Below the pieces are notes generated by a model. It made no database searches, was not told the DNA's origin, and worked only from the letters and a program-made list of their open reading frames with translations. From Virgibacillus sp. NKC19-3 (GTDB lineage Bacteria > Bacillota > Bacilli > Bacillales > Amphibacillaceae), in assembly GCF_019837165.1 (NCBI RefSeq), contig NZ_JAGYHC010000001.1, positions 2,232,001 through 2,296,000 on the forward strand: DNA of 64,000 nucleotides. Reading direction: 5' to 3'. Each line of letters opens with the position of its first letter. The stretch's first letter is position 1. Below, piece by piece: positions 19,348 to 28,840 of this stretch. The position numbers were made by a program, and so were the translations under genes.

Positions 19348-20277
19348 TTAGTCCGCTTCATCAAATAAATTCATACTTAAATACCGCTCACCTGAATCAG
19401 GGGCTATACACACGACCTGTTTATCTTTTCCTAACTGTTTAGCGACTTTCATTGCGGCAAAAACAGAAGCTGCTCCCGAAGGCCCAACAAAAACACCTTC
19501 TATTCGGGCAAGTTGCCTTAACATCTTAATAGCTTCCTCATCTTTTATTTGTATAATTTCATCATAAATTTCTGTGTTGAGAATATCCGGAATAAAACCT
19601 GGACTTGTACCGACCAGCTTATGCTTTCCAGGTTCTCCTCCGGACAAAACAGGGGATCCCTCTGGTTCTACAACTGCTGTATGAATACTAGGAATTTTCT
19701 CCTTTAATACTTCTCCAGTTCCCGTAACCGTTCCTCCAGTACCGGCAGTACATACAAAAGCATCTAGATTCCCGTTCATCTGTTCATATATTTCAACTGC
19801 TGTCGTCCAGCGGTGAATATCTGGATTTGCTGTATTTTCAAATTGCTGTGGGATAAAGCTCCCTGGAATATCTTTTTGCAATTCTAAAGCTTTACGAATT
19901 GCTCCGGGCATCTTCTCATCACTTGGCGTTAACACAACTCTAGCCCCGTATGCTTTTAATATATTTCTTCTTTCCATCGTGCTGTTATCGGGCATAACTA
20001 AGATTGCCGTATATCCTTTTGCTGCTGCAATCATGGCTAATCCTATACCCGTGTTCCCACTTGTTGGCTCGATAATTGTATCTCCCGGTTTTATCAATCC
20101 TTTATCTTCTGCTACTTTTACCATATTATATGCAGCTCGGTCTTTCACACTCTTACTGGGATTGAATGATTCGAGTTTAACATAAACATCAGCCGCATCC
20201 TCAGGTACAATTTCTTTTAATTTAACTAGTGGTGTATCACCAATTAATTCAGTTATATTTTGGACAACTTTCATCAT
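19348..20277 (-). CDS. cysK: cysteine synthase (O-acetylserine sulfhydrylase)
   Basis: 309 residues, PLP fold type II. The PLP Lys is K45 in KSVKDRAA, the substrate loop is PTSGNTG and the phosphate-binding loop is GTGGTVTG. It makes cysteine from O-acetylserine and sulfide. The usual GISSGA motif reads GPSGAA here, so a related beta-synthase activity is possible. Two ATGs are adjacent at the start. The PH-domain gene lies upstream on the same strand 27 bases away, perhaps in one transcript. Confidence 0.92.
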   Translation of the reverse strand: MMKVVQNITELIGDTPLVKLKEIVPEDAADVYVKLESFNPSKSVKDRAAYNMVKVAEDKGLIKPGDTIIEPTSGNTGIGLAMIAAAKGYTAILVMPDNSTMERRNILKAYGARVVLTPSDEKMPGAIRKALELQKDIPGSFIPQQFENTANPDIHRWTTAVEIYEQMNGNLDAFVCTAGTGGTVTGTGEVLKEKIPSIHTAVVEPEGSPVLSGGEPGKHKLVGTSPGFIPDILNTEIYDEIIQIKDEEAIKMLRQLARIEGVFVGPSGAASVFAAMKVAKQLGKDKQVVCIAPDSGERYLSMNLFDEAD

Positions 20278-20304
20278 ATCAACAACCTACCTTTTCATAC
20301 CAAT

Positions 20305-20730
20305 TTACTTTCTAATCTTTAGTCGACTATCCAATTTTATTTCATTATTAATTTCCAGAATTTGTTTTATAAATTCTTCCTGATCTTCAGGGGAAACGGA
20401 AATAACATCAAATCGTCCGGAAACTAATTCTAACTTATCTGTAGATAAGGCTGGTGCTGTAAAAGGATTTTTTCGCTTTTTAATCATTTGTATATTATTG
20501 ATGGGTACTTTCATTTTAATTGGACCATAACGCACCATAATAATCTCATCTTCTATCTTATAACCTGTACGAAACCAAAACCATAATAAGAATAATGATA
20601 ATGGCAACATAATAAAGAACCCAAGCATTTCACCATTCACAGCAGGTATGGTAACCCCTAGTAGTGGCACACCCCATAACACTATTGTCATCCATAAATC
20701 TCTTTTTGAAGGGAAGTACATTTTATCCAT
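20305..20730 (-). CDS. membrane protein with bacterial PH domain (YyaB-like)
   Basis: 141 residues: two membrane segments (about 12-30 and 35-52), then a cytoplasmic domain with KIEDEIIMVRYGPIK, the NPFTAPALSTDKLEL signature and ISVSPEDQEEFI. These match the bPH_4 (DUF1200) family. The role is unknown. It starts just upstream of cysK on the same strand. Confidence 0.85.
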   Translation of the reverse strand: MDKMYFPSKRDLWMTIVLWGVPLLGVTIPAVNGEMLGFFIMLPLSLFLLWFWFRTGYKIEDEIIMVRYGPIKMKVPINNIQMIKKRKNPFTAPALSTDKLELVSGRFDVISVSPEDQEEFIKQILEINNEIKLDSRLKIRK

Positions 20731-20880
20731 TCCTCCTGTATGGTGTAATCATCATTCTCCATACTATTTTTCTTCTTTCATTATAACTTTACCAAAATTA
20801 TTTTCAAAGCAAAGGAATAAAGGAAAGAAGACATTTTATCTTTTGAGGTACAAATTTTTAACTATAATTTCAAACGGAGC

Positions 20881-22215
20881 TTAAGCCAATAAAATCTTTC
20901 CCTTCTCATAATATTGTTTCATATCAAAATTAGGTACTAAATCTCCTCCTGTTGACCATGCAATATGTGTAGCGTTATCTATATTGATATTATATTGTTC
21001 TATATATGTTGATTTTAATATATATTTCGGTCCTAAAAGGCCTGCCGTTGCGGATGGTTCCACGTAGAGATCCTCGTTATCGGCAAGCATTGTAAGTATT
21101 TTATATAACGCATCATCTTCCACTGTATAAATACCACTTATAAGATGTTCACTAATGGATGTAGCAAAGCTCGATGGTCGGCCAACAGCCAATCCATCGG
21201 CTTCTGTATGATTATCAATCCCAAAATCCTGTACACATATTTGATCCTTTTCCCCTGTTAACAATCCGAGTAAAACAGAAGGAGAATGGGTTGGTTCTGC
21301 AAAAAAACAATGAACATGATTTCCAAACAATTGTTTCATACCAAATGTAATGCCACCAGGAGAACCTCCAACTCCACAAGGTAAATAAAGAAATAGCGGA
21401 TTGTCTGCATCTACATTAATATCCATTTCTTCCAGTTGTTTTTCCAATCTAAGTGCTGCAACACTATAGCCTAAAAACAAATGCCTGGAGCTTTCATCAT
21501 CTACAAAGTAACCTTTTGGATCTGCAATTGTTTCTTGCCTGCCAGCATGGATAGCTTCACTAAAATCGCCAGTAAATTCAACTACCCTAACCCCTTTTTC
21601 TCGAAGTAAATCTTTTTTCCATTGTTTGGCATCCGCCGACATATACACCGTTACAGTAAAACCAAGTGCTGCACTCATTATCCCTATACTTAAACCTAAA
21701 TTACCAGTTGATCCAACACCTATGGAGTACTGTTTGAAGAATGATTTGAATTCCTCACTTAAAAATGCTTCATAATTTCCATCATACGACATCAACCCAT
21801 TTTCGATTGCTAATTTTTCTGCATAATGAAGCACTTCGTAGAATCCGCCTCTTGCTTTAATTGATCCTGCAATCGGAAGCTCATTATCGCATTTAACATA
21901 CAAGTTCCCATCTATATTAAAATGATAATAGTCTTCAAGAACCGGCTTTAATGAATCCAAACGTTTTAGCGGAGATTCAATTTGTCCATCCGTTTCTTCC
22001 AATTCTGAAAAGGCCTTCTTTAAAAATGGAACAAAGCGCTTCCATAATTTTTCGGCTTCGTACATATCCTTCTTGGTCAAAGGTAGTTCAGGGGTATGTT
22101 GCTCTTCCTTTATACGTTGATTTAGCCATAAGATGGGTTCTAAGTTTGTAATTGGCTCCAACAATGGATATTTTTGTTTCCATAACTTTTTATTTCCCGA
22201 TTCTGAAAATCCCAT
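20881..22215 (-). CDS. dsdA: D-serine dehydratase
   Basis: 444 residues, PLP fold type II. The PLP Lys lies in LPIAGSIKARGG (near residue 118), the phosphate loop is VGSTGNLGLSIG, and the C-terminal part has LPCGVGGSPGG and VGRPSSFA. It deaminates D-serine to pyruvate and ammonia. The ATG at 22215 follows AGGTG. No dsdX permease or dsdC regulator lies nearby. AT-rich double palindromes lie 200-290 bases upstream. Confidence 0.93.
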   Translation of the reverse strand: MGFSESGNKKLWKQKYPLLEPITNLEPILWLNQRIKEEQHTPELPLTKKDMYEAEKLWKRFVPFLKKAFSELEETDGQIESPLKRLDSLKPVLEDYYHFNIDGNLYVKCDNELPIAGSIKARGGFYEVLHYAEKLAIENGLMSYDGNYEAFLSEEFKSFFKQYSIGVGSTGNLGLSIGIMSAALGFTVTVYMSADAKQWKKDLLREKGVRVVEFTGDFSEAIHAGRQETIADPKGYFVDDESSRHLFLGYSVAALRLEKQLEEMDINVDADNPLFLYLPCGVGGSPGGITFGMKQLFGNHVHCFFAEPTHSPSVLLGLLTGEKDQICVQDFGIDNHTEADGLAVGRPSSFATSISEHLISGIYTVEDDALYKILTMLADNEDLYVEPSATAGLLGPKYILKSTYIEQYNINIDNATHIAWSTGGDLVPNFDMKQYYEKGKILLA

Positions 22216-22412
22216 TCGTAACACCTGCTTTTTATCAATGTTTGTTTCCTTATTTAGTATAACCGAATCGTCGCCTGTATAAAAATAAGAGAAACTTAAA
22301 TTTTAAACTTTCAAATTTATCATTACCTTGCCTGTTTGTAATGTATTATTTATAAATAATACCCCCATAAAAACCTTATATTCAAAACGGTAAATCAAAG
22401 ACTTACAAGGTA

Positions 22413-22442
22413 TATACATATACTCTGAAGGGTATATGTATA
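22413..22442. repeat. AT-rich palindrome, copy 1
   Basis: TATACATATAC (22413-22423) and GTATATGTATA (22432-22442) are perfect 11-bp inverted arms with an 8-base centre. Confidence 0.8.
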
Positions 22443-22457
22443 GATTAAATAAAACAT

Positions 22458-22501
22458 GATACCAGTATATACATATAGGTGTATATGTATATACTGGTAT
22501 C
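22458..22501. repeat. AT-rich palindrome, copy 2
   Basis: Two perfect 20-bp arms, starting GATACCAGTATATAC and ending GTATATACTGGTATC, around GGTG. It contains the TATACATATA core of the neighbouring palindrome. It could be an operator cluster or an extruding cruciform. Confidence 0.85.
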
Positions 22502-22510
22502 TAAAAGTTA

Positions 22511-22543
22511 ATAAAAATGTAGTTTGGGAAACTACATTTTTAT
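22511..22543. terminator. bidirectional terminator after dynA-ypcP
   Basis: Perfect 15-bp stem ATAAAAATGTAGTTT / AAACTACATTTTTAT with a 3-base loop, giving a T run on both strands. Confidence 0.85.
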
Positions 22544-22615
22544 CGGTCTATTCATTTCATTTTACTCAATAGCTTTATTAACAGTATCTGACATTTCCCT
22601 ATTTTCGTAAAGGTA

Positions 22616-23479
22616 TTATAATAATTTGGCCAGATTTTTAAATTCCAACTCATCAAATTTTTCTTCAATCTTTGTTTTATCGTATTTCCATAATGCGTGA
22701 TTCAGTTGGCAGTCAATAGGAATGTCACATTTTATCTCAGCCAGATTTCTCGATAGATGAAGCATATCAATATTTGCATTTATTTTTGTTTGAACTCCTT
22801 TTGGCAGGCTTTCTATATTCTCAAGTAAGTCATCAATCGTTCCATATTCTTGAAGTAGTTTCAGTGCTGTTTTTTCACCTATTCCTTTGACTCCAGGGTA
22901 ATTGTCTGAAGTATCACCCATTAACCCTTTTAAGTCAATGATCTGTTTAGGTGATATCCCTTTTTTCTCATAAAAGTTCATGTGATCAAAGACCTCATAA
23001 TTTCCCTGTCCTTTTCTCATAATGGCAACCCGAATTCCTTTATCAACAAGTTGAAGGATATCCTGGTCACCGGTCAGAATAATCACATCATTGTCTAAAC
23101 CATATGTTTTTGCTAATGTACCAATACAATCATCAGCCTCATAGTTTTCAAGTCCGATATTAGGCATGTTAAAGGCTTCAACAACTTCTTTTATAAGGTC
23201 AAATTGCGGAATCAGTTCCTTTGGTGGATCCTGCCTGTTCGCTTTATATCCATCATATAGCTCGGAGCGAAATGTTTTACTTCCCATATCCCAGCAACAA
23301 ATTATATGCGTAGGCTGAAAAGTATCAGTAGCATCTAAGAAATACCGGAGAAACTGATAAACAGCATTTGTTGGTATTCCTTTACTGGTTTTCATAAAGT
23401 TTCCCCGAAAAGCTGTTGCGAAGAAGCCACGAAACAATAATGCCATGCCATCCACCAATAATATTTTTTGTTTTTCCAA
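22616..23479 (-). CDS. ypcP: 5'-3' exonuclease (YpcP-like)
   Basis: 287 residues of the Pol I N-terminal/FEN family. Metal-binding acidic residues appear in LLVDGMALLF, ENYEADDCIGTLA, LTGDQDILQL and MGDTSDNYPGVKGIGEKTA, the last also holding the helix-hairpin-helix. It removes RNA primers and flaps. The start is TTG directly after the TAA of dynA, so it is translationally coupled. The dynA-ypcP pair is conserved in Bacillus. Confidence 0.93.
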   Translation of the reverse strand: MEKQKILLVDGMALLFRGFFATAFRGNFMKTSKGIPTNAVYQFLRYFLDATDTFQPTHIICCWDMGSKTFRSELYDGYKANRQDPPKELIPQFDLIKEVVEAFNMPNIGLENYEADDCIGTLAKTYGLDNDVIILTGDQDILQLVDKGIRVAIMRKGQGNYEVFDHMNFYEKKGISPKQIIDLKGLMGDTSDNYPGVKGIGEKTALKLLQEYGTIDDLLENIESLPKGVQTKINANIDMLHLSRNLAEIKCDIPIDCQLNHALWKYDKTKIEEKFDELEFKNLAKLL

Positions 23480-26400
23480 TTACTGCACATCCTTTATAGC
23501 ATGCTTATCTATGATACGATCCAAGACATGAAGTTTTTCTGTCAAACGCTGCATATCAACAGAAGATTCCATGATTTCTACATAACTGTTAATATGTGCA
23601 TCTAAGTTTCCCATCGTTTTCTGTTTCATAGTTTCAACTAGTTTATCCCATTGCTGCAAATACATAGAATTCATTATCGATTCATTGTCGTTTAAATACT
23701 GTTTTTCATGTGGTTCCAATACACTATAGAGCTGTTCTTTCATGGCTACTTTTTCATTCTTCACAAAAAAGGCTTTGGTTCCCTTATACATTGCAAGTAC
23801 ATGATCAAATTCTGAAAGCACTATCTCCTGAAAAGCTTTTTCATAGGATGGTGTCTCCAGTTCTACCTGGTCAAAGTTAGGTAAAATGAATGTATTATCC
23901 ACTTCTTTACTACTTTCAACAAACGTATCGTATACTTCCGCCGCGTGTGATTGAATATATGACTCCACTCTTAAGGAAACAGCTTGAATCTCTTGCAATA
24001 ATTCAAAACCAACATAATCAATGAGGGTTTGTAATGCACCTCTTAACTGAGGGCGTGCTTTTCCTCCTGATTCCGTTATCGTTGTTGGATTAAACGATTC
24101 CTTGAACATATCATGATAACGAATGGCTAGTCTTTCCAGTACATAAAATAATTGCTTCTCTATTTTTTGTGCTATTTGTTTTTTATGCACTTCTGTGTCA
24201 AACTTTTTTAGTTTTTGCATTACGATATCTTTTTTTGATAATAGATCGTGTTTACGTCTGCTTTTTTCTTTATGGTCCAGGTTCAATGATTCAATATAGT
24301 GTTGCAATGTTTGATAGCTACGTTTAATATCCCATAATGTAGCTTTTACAGTTAATAGACTCAAGTCATTACGGATGAAATGATAGAAGTTGTCTTCGAA
24401 TTGTTGCATCTGTTCATGTACGTGTTGCCTATTTTGTTTGCTTTTTAATGCTAGTTTACTGGACACCGGATAAACCTTGGGTAAACGAATGCCCAGTTCC
24501 AGCAACTGTTCCTGAACGTAATTCGTAACCAATGTCAATTCTGCGTCATCTCCTGCCAAATCAGCGGCATTGACGACAAAAAACATTTTATCTAACTGGA
24601 ACGCTTCTTTCACGCGACCCAATTGCATGAGAAAGTCTTTATCAGCACGTGATAATGCATGATTATAATAGGTTACATAAGAAATTGCATCGGCATGTTT
24701 GATATAGTTAAAAGCCACATTGGTATGACGGGCGTTTACAGAATCTGCCCCGGGTGTATCAACCAATGTAATTCCTTGACGAGTTAGAGAACAATCATAA
24801 TAAAGATCGATTAACTCGATATAACATGCTTTTGTTTCATCCGTTACATATTTTGTGAATTCATTTAATGTAATTGTAATTGTCTTTCCAATAAAGCGCT
24901 TGTTTTCACGAAAACCTGTAATCAATGCCTGTAAATACGATTGATACATTTTATTTAGCTGCGGATTTTGATGAATTCCTTTATCTTGAACCCACTGCAA
25001 TAATCCTTCAAAATTTACATCTGGTGGAGAAAAAATCGCTGTAACTACTAAAATATCATTTCTTAACACATCTTGATTCTTCAACGTAACATTTACCGTA
25101 CCATGTTTATTCCATTTCGTTACAGGGCGAATACGATTTACAGCGGCAGTTGTCGGATTTGGTGAAACAGGCAAGACAGGTTCTCCAAGTAGTGCATTCG
25201 CAAAAGAAGATTTACCTGCACTGAATGCGCCAAAAAGTGCAATCGTATATGTGCGATTAGTTAATCGATTCTGTTTGTCTTTCAGGTCGCCGATTAATGT
25301 TTGAAACCCCGGCAGCTCTTCAATTACCTCAAGTGTTTCGCGAATACTTTCAAGAACGAGACCTACCGATAGTGTTTCTCCCATTTTTATTTCTGCTTTT
25401 ACTAGCTCGTCGTTCCTATTAGTGGGAGCGTTTGGGTCTTGCGTTGGTATATCTACACGTGACATTGATTGTTGTTTAGACTCTCTATCTTGTCGAAAAG
25501 CGCGCCAGGCTTCTTCGTCATATTCAGGGACTTGGATTTGTCTGTCTATCTGACTGTATTTCTCTTCCAATTCTGCTTGAAGAGCATCTTGTTCTTTCAT
25601 CCGTGCTTGAGCTTCCTCTAATTGCGTCAGCTGTTCTTCGTACGTTGAAATCATTTCCTTATTTTTATTGATAATGGCCTGAGAAATAAATTCCGACAAA
25701 GAGCGAACCCTTTTTCTAAATTGCTGTTTAATATCAGTGGCTACATCGCTTGTATAATTTATTACATAATCACCATTTACTTTTGCACCGGTCTTTATGA
25801 GTTTCAAAAGATCCTCATGCGAATACGTAATTGATAAATCCTGAATTTTCTTCTGAAGTTCCTGATCGTTTATATCATAACTTTTTAGCAAATCTATTAT
25901 TTTTTCACGAAGTTTCCACTGAATGGATGCTTCAATATTTTCCTGCAATAATGCTAAGAAAGCATTTGACCTCTCCTTCCTTTCTTCAGCAGTCTTCTTT
26001 TTCATTGCAAGTAATCCAATTTTAAAAGATTTCTGTTGTGATTCTAGGAATGCTGCCGCCTTATCGCGAACAGTGGCAGGCATTAAGTATGCATTTTTTA
26101 ATGTATGTTGTAATTCATGCTGCAGAGCTTTTTCAAATTCCATAGGCTCATTTTTCAGCTCTGTTAATTTCGCTTCTACAACTTCCATTTCTTCTACGTT
26201 ATTTTCGGGTTCACTCGTGACATCCATAATCGCCTCATATTGTGTTTTGAGAAAATGTTTATGATCCTTCATTACTTGTTTGATAACATTAGTATGATTT
26301 AAAAATGTTTCCTTATTTTTACTCATCATTGTAAAAAGTGTCTGTTTTATTTCATCAAACTGATTATGTTTGGATGAGGGATTAACTAAGGAAGAATAAA

Positions 26401-27100
26401 AAATTTGCTTTGGAAATAGGCCCCACTGATCAAACGTTTGTTTAATATTTGCATCAAAAGTTTCAAATCGGATTTCGTCTTCATCATGTTTATCCATTTG
26501 ATTAATAATGACATAAAATGGAATACGCTTGTGTTGCAGCGTTTTTAGAAAATGTAAATTAACCTCTGATTGCACATGATTGTAATCCATGACATAAAAT
26601 AATGCATCGGCGAGATGTAATGAAGCCTCTGTCATTAATCGATCAGCATCATTTGCAGCATCAATCCCGGGTGTGTCTATGATAGCAGCGCCTTCAGGAA
26701 CAACCTTTTTTCCGGTACTTATTTCGATTTTTTCAATGGCATCTTTTTCCATTGAATATGCTTTAATCCGATCCATATCATAAGGTTCTATATATTCGAC
26801 TGGCTGGCTGTGTTTAAAAAATACGCGTGCTACACCTTCACCTGAATTAATTTTAACGACATTGGCACTTGTTGGGATCGGGCTTTTCGGTAAAATATCC
26901 TCTTCTAAAAGTGCATTTATCATCGATGATTTTCCAGCAGAAAAATGACCAGCAAAACTGACTACTAGTTCACCCTTTTCGAGTTTTTCATAAATATCTA
27001 CTATTTTTGTAGCATTTACGCTATCTTTATTCGTTATCATTACTTTGTGAAGAGCTACTAAGTGCTGTGTTCCGACTTGTGTGTATATTCCATTTAGCAT
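23480..27100 (-). CDS. dynA: two-headed bacterial dynamin
   Basis: 1206 residues with two dynamin-like GTPase halves. P-loops are GHFSAGKSSM (about residue 54) and GAFSAGKSSF (about 625), and G3 motifs are DTPGIDAAN and DTPGADSVN. Long coiled-coil segments rich in Gln/Glu/Lys follow each. B. subtilis DynA (1193 residues) tethers and fuses membranes and helps against membrane damage and phage. The gene pairs with ypcP, as in B. subtilis. The start at 27100 has a distant AAAGGA; an alternative Met at residue 20 is possible. Confidence 0.93.
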   Translation of the reverse strand: MLNGIYTQVGTQHLVALHKVMITNKDSVNATKIVDIYEKLEKGELVVSFAGHFSAGKSSMINALLEEDILPKSPIPTSANVVKINSGEGVARVFFKHSQPVEYIEPYDMDRIKAYSMEKDAIEKIEISTGKKVVPEGAAIIDTPGIDAANDADRLMTEASLHLADALFYVMDYNHVQSEVNLHFLKTLQHKRIPFYVIINQMDKHDEDEIRFETFDANIKQTFDQWGLFPKQIFYSSLVNPSSKHNQFDEIKQTLFTMMSKNKETFLNHTNVIKQVMKDHKHFLKTQYEAIMDVTSEPENNVEEMEVVEAKLTELKNEPMEFEKALQHELQHTLKNAYLMPATVRDKAAAFLESQQKSFKIGLLAMKKKTAEERKERSNAFLALLQENIEASIQWKLREKIIDLLKSYDINDQELQKKIQDLSITYSHEDLLKLIKTGAKVNGDYVINYTSDVATDIKQQFRKRVRSLSEFISQAIINKNKEMISTYEEQLTQLEEAQARMKEQDALQAELEEKYSQIDRQIQVPEYDEEAWRAFRQDRESKQQSMSRVDIPTQDPNAPTNRNDELVKAEIKMGETLSVGLVLESIRETLEVIEELPGFQTLIGDLKDKQNRLTNRTYTIALFGAFSAGKSSFANALLGEPVLPVSPNPTTAAVNRIRPVTKWNKHGTVNVTLKNQDVLRNDILVVTAIFSPPDVNFEGLLQWVQDKGIHQNPQLNKMYQSYLQALITGFRENKRFIGKTITITLNEFTKYVTDETKACYIELIDLYYDCSLTRQGITLVDTPGADSVNARHTNVAFNYIKHADAISYVTYYNHALSRADKDFLMQLGRVKEAFQLDKMFFVVNAADLAGDDAELTLVTNYVQEQLLELGIRLPKVYPVSSKLALKSKQNRQHVHEQMQQFEDNFYHFIRNDLSLLTVKATLWDIKRSYQTLQHYIESLNLDHKEKSRRKHDLLSKKDIVMQKLKKFDTEVHKKQIAQKIEKQLFYVLERLAIRYHDMFKESFNPTTITESGGKARPQLRGALQTLIDYVGFELLQEIQAVSLRVESYIQSHAAEVYDTFVESSKEVDNTFILPNFDQVELETPSYEKAFQEIVLSEFDHVLAMYKGTKAFFVKNEKVAMKEQLYSVLEPHEKQYLNDNESIMNSMYLQQWDKLVETMKQKTMGNLDAHINSYVEIMESSVDMQRLTEKLHVLDRIIDKHAIKDVQ

Positions 27101-27256
27101 CTACCTGTTCAAGTCCTTTCTCAATAACCTACTAGGATCTATTATACGAGATTAAATCCTATTTTTCTACATTATTTCTTATCACAATTTAGTTTACATA
27201 ATAATATTATTGTGAATCCATATTTGTGTTATCCTATGTATTCTACATTATGGTAT

Positions 27257-27289
27257 GAAAAAGCTTTGATATTAATAAAATATCAAAGC
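27257..27289 (-). terminator. terminator of the acyl-CoA catabolic operon
   Basis: GCTTTGATAT / ATATCAAAGC stem with a 7-base loop and TTTTTC on the minus strand, eight bases after the carboxyltransferase stop. Confidence 0.85.
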
Positions 27290-27296
27290 GAAACAA

Positions 27297-28826
27297 TTAA
27301 ACTGGATATACACCGTGTTTTCTTTCCGTAAAAGTGATGTTTTTTGTTTCATAAATCGTAAATCGTTTTGCTAATTCACTTCTCAGTTTATCCGGGGCAA
27401 CGATTGCATCCACAACCATTTCAGATGCTAAGCGATAAATATCAATATTATCTTTGTATTCATTCTGTTTTTCTTTTATAAAAGCAGCGCGCTCTTCTTC
27501 AGGTAATTCGGCAATCTTATTTGCATAAACAGCATTTACTGCCGCTTCAGGGCCCATTACTGCTATTTGTGCACTTGGTAAAGCGATACAACAATCCGGC
27601 TCAAAGGCTGGACCTGCCATGGCATATAACCCTGCACCGTAAGCCTTTCTGACGATAACAGAAATCTTTGGAACCGTTGCCTCACTCATCGTTGCTAACA
27701 TCTTGGCTCCATGACGAATAATTCCTGCCCGTTCTACCTTTGTGCCAATCATAAATCCGGGAACATCCGCCAAGAATAATAATGAAATATTAAACGCATC
27801 ACAAAGCTGAATAAATTTTGCTGCTTTATCTGCAGAATCCGGGAATAGTACTCCTCCTTTCATACGTGGTTGATTAGCAATGATTCCAACCGATTTCCCA
27901 TTTATTCTTGCTAATCCGGTAATTAATTCCGGTGCAAATTTCTTTTTAATTTCACAAAAACTATCCTCATCAATAATTTGTTTAATCAAATCATACATAT
28001 TAAAAGCGGCATTTTGATTTTCCGGGATTAAATCAGTGATGGATTGCTCAAAAGTTTTAGCTTCTTTTGGTTCTGCCTCCCTTGCTCTTTCCCTGAAACT
28101 AGCTGGAAAGTAGCTTAAATAATTGCGTGCATATTCAATGGCTTTTTCTTCCGATTTTACTAAAACATCACCTACACCAGATACAGAAGCATGCATCTTA
28201 GCTCCACCCATTTCTTCAAGACTCACATCTTCTCCAATCACTTTTTCTGCCATTCGAGGTGAACCCAAATACATGGAAGCATTTCCATCAACCATAACGA
28301 CAATGTCACAAAATGCCGGAATGTATGCGCCACCTGCAGCAGATGGTCCGAATAATAGACAGACTTGAGGTACGCGTCCAGATAATTTAATCTGGTTATG
28401 AAAAATTCGCCCTGCGCCCCGGCGACCTGGGAACATTTCGATTTGATCTGTAATCCTTGCTCCAGCTGAATCAACTAAATATAACATTGGAATTTCTAAT
28501 TTTTCAGCTGTTTCTTGGATACGGATAATTTTCTCTACCGTTCTTTTCCCCCAGGATCCGGCTTTTACAGTAGAGTCGTTTGCCATTACACAAACATCTT
28601 GACCATTCACTTTTCCAATCCCTGTGACTACGCCATCAGATGGAAGCGAATCATCCATATTATTTGCAAACAGAGCATCCTCTATATCAACACCTTGATC
28701 AAATAATAATTCCAATCGCTTACGAACAAAGCGCTTTCCCTTTTCATCATTTTTTTGGTGGTATTTTTCGTGTCCTCCTTTTTTTATTTTTTCTTTTCTA
28801 TTTTCCAGATCATCGACTTCAGACAT
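27297..28826 (-). CDS. acyl-CoA carboxylase carboxyltransferase subunit (YngE-like)
   Basis: 509 residues, both halves of the carboxyltransferase fold. Oxyanion-type glycines are seen in FGPSAAGGAYIPAF and in the C-terminal ADVPGFMIG and GAGLYAMAG. With the biotin carboxylase and carrier of this operon it would carboxylate methylcrotonyl-CoA (leucine) or a similar acyl-CoA. The order matches B. subtilis yngJ-yngH-yngHB-yngF-yngE, but the HMG-CoA lyase (yngG) and acyl-CoA synthetase (yngI) are absent here. This frame is intact. Confidence 0.9.
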   Translation of the reverse strand: MSEVDDLENRKEKIKKGGHEKYHQKNDEKGKRFVRKRLELLFDQGVDIEDALFANNMDDSLPSDGVVTGIGKVNGQDVCVMANDSTVKAGSWGKRTVEKIIRIQETAEKLEIPMLYLVDSAGARITDQIEMFPGRRGAGRIFHNQIKLSGRVPQVCLLFGPSAAGGAYIPAFCDIVVMVDGNASMYLGSPRMAEKVIGEDVSLEEMGGAKMHASVSGVGDVLVKSEEKAIEYARNYLSYFPASFRERAREAEPKEAKTFEQSITDLIPENQNAAFNMYDLIKQIIDEDSFCEIKKKFAPELITGLARINGKSVGIIANQPRMKGGVLFPDSADKAAKFIQLCDAFNISLLFLADVPGFMIGTKVERAGIIRHGAKMLATMSEATVPKISVIVRKAYGAGLYAMAGPAFEPDCCIALPSAQIAVMGPEAAVNAVYANKIAELPEEERAAFIKEKQNEYKDNIDIYRLASEMVVDAIVAPDKLRSELAKRFTIYETKNITFTERKHGVYPV

Positions 28827-28840
28827 TATGTATCCTCTCC

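Larger units (their letters stand above)
22216..22615. other. intergenic region dsdA / ypcP
   Basis: 400 bases without a gene. It carries two AT-rich palindromes and a strong bidirectional hairpin, each listed separately. Confidence 0.8.

Noticed and set aside
22413-22501. Repeated palindromes considered as a CRISPR array
   Set aside because: Only two units of different length, no regular spacers and no cas genes.
25923-26264. A plus-strand frame of 113 codons
   Set aside because: It is antisense to dynA, with no ribosome site or recognisable product.
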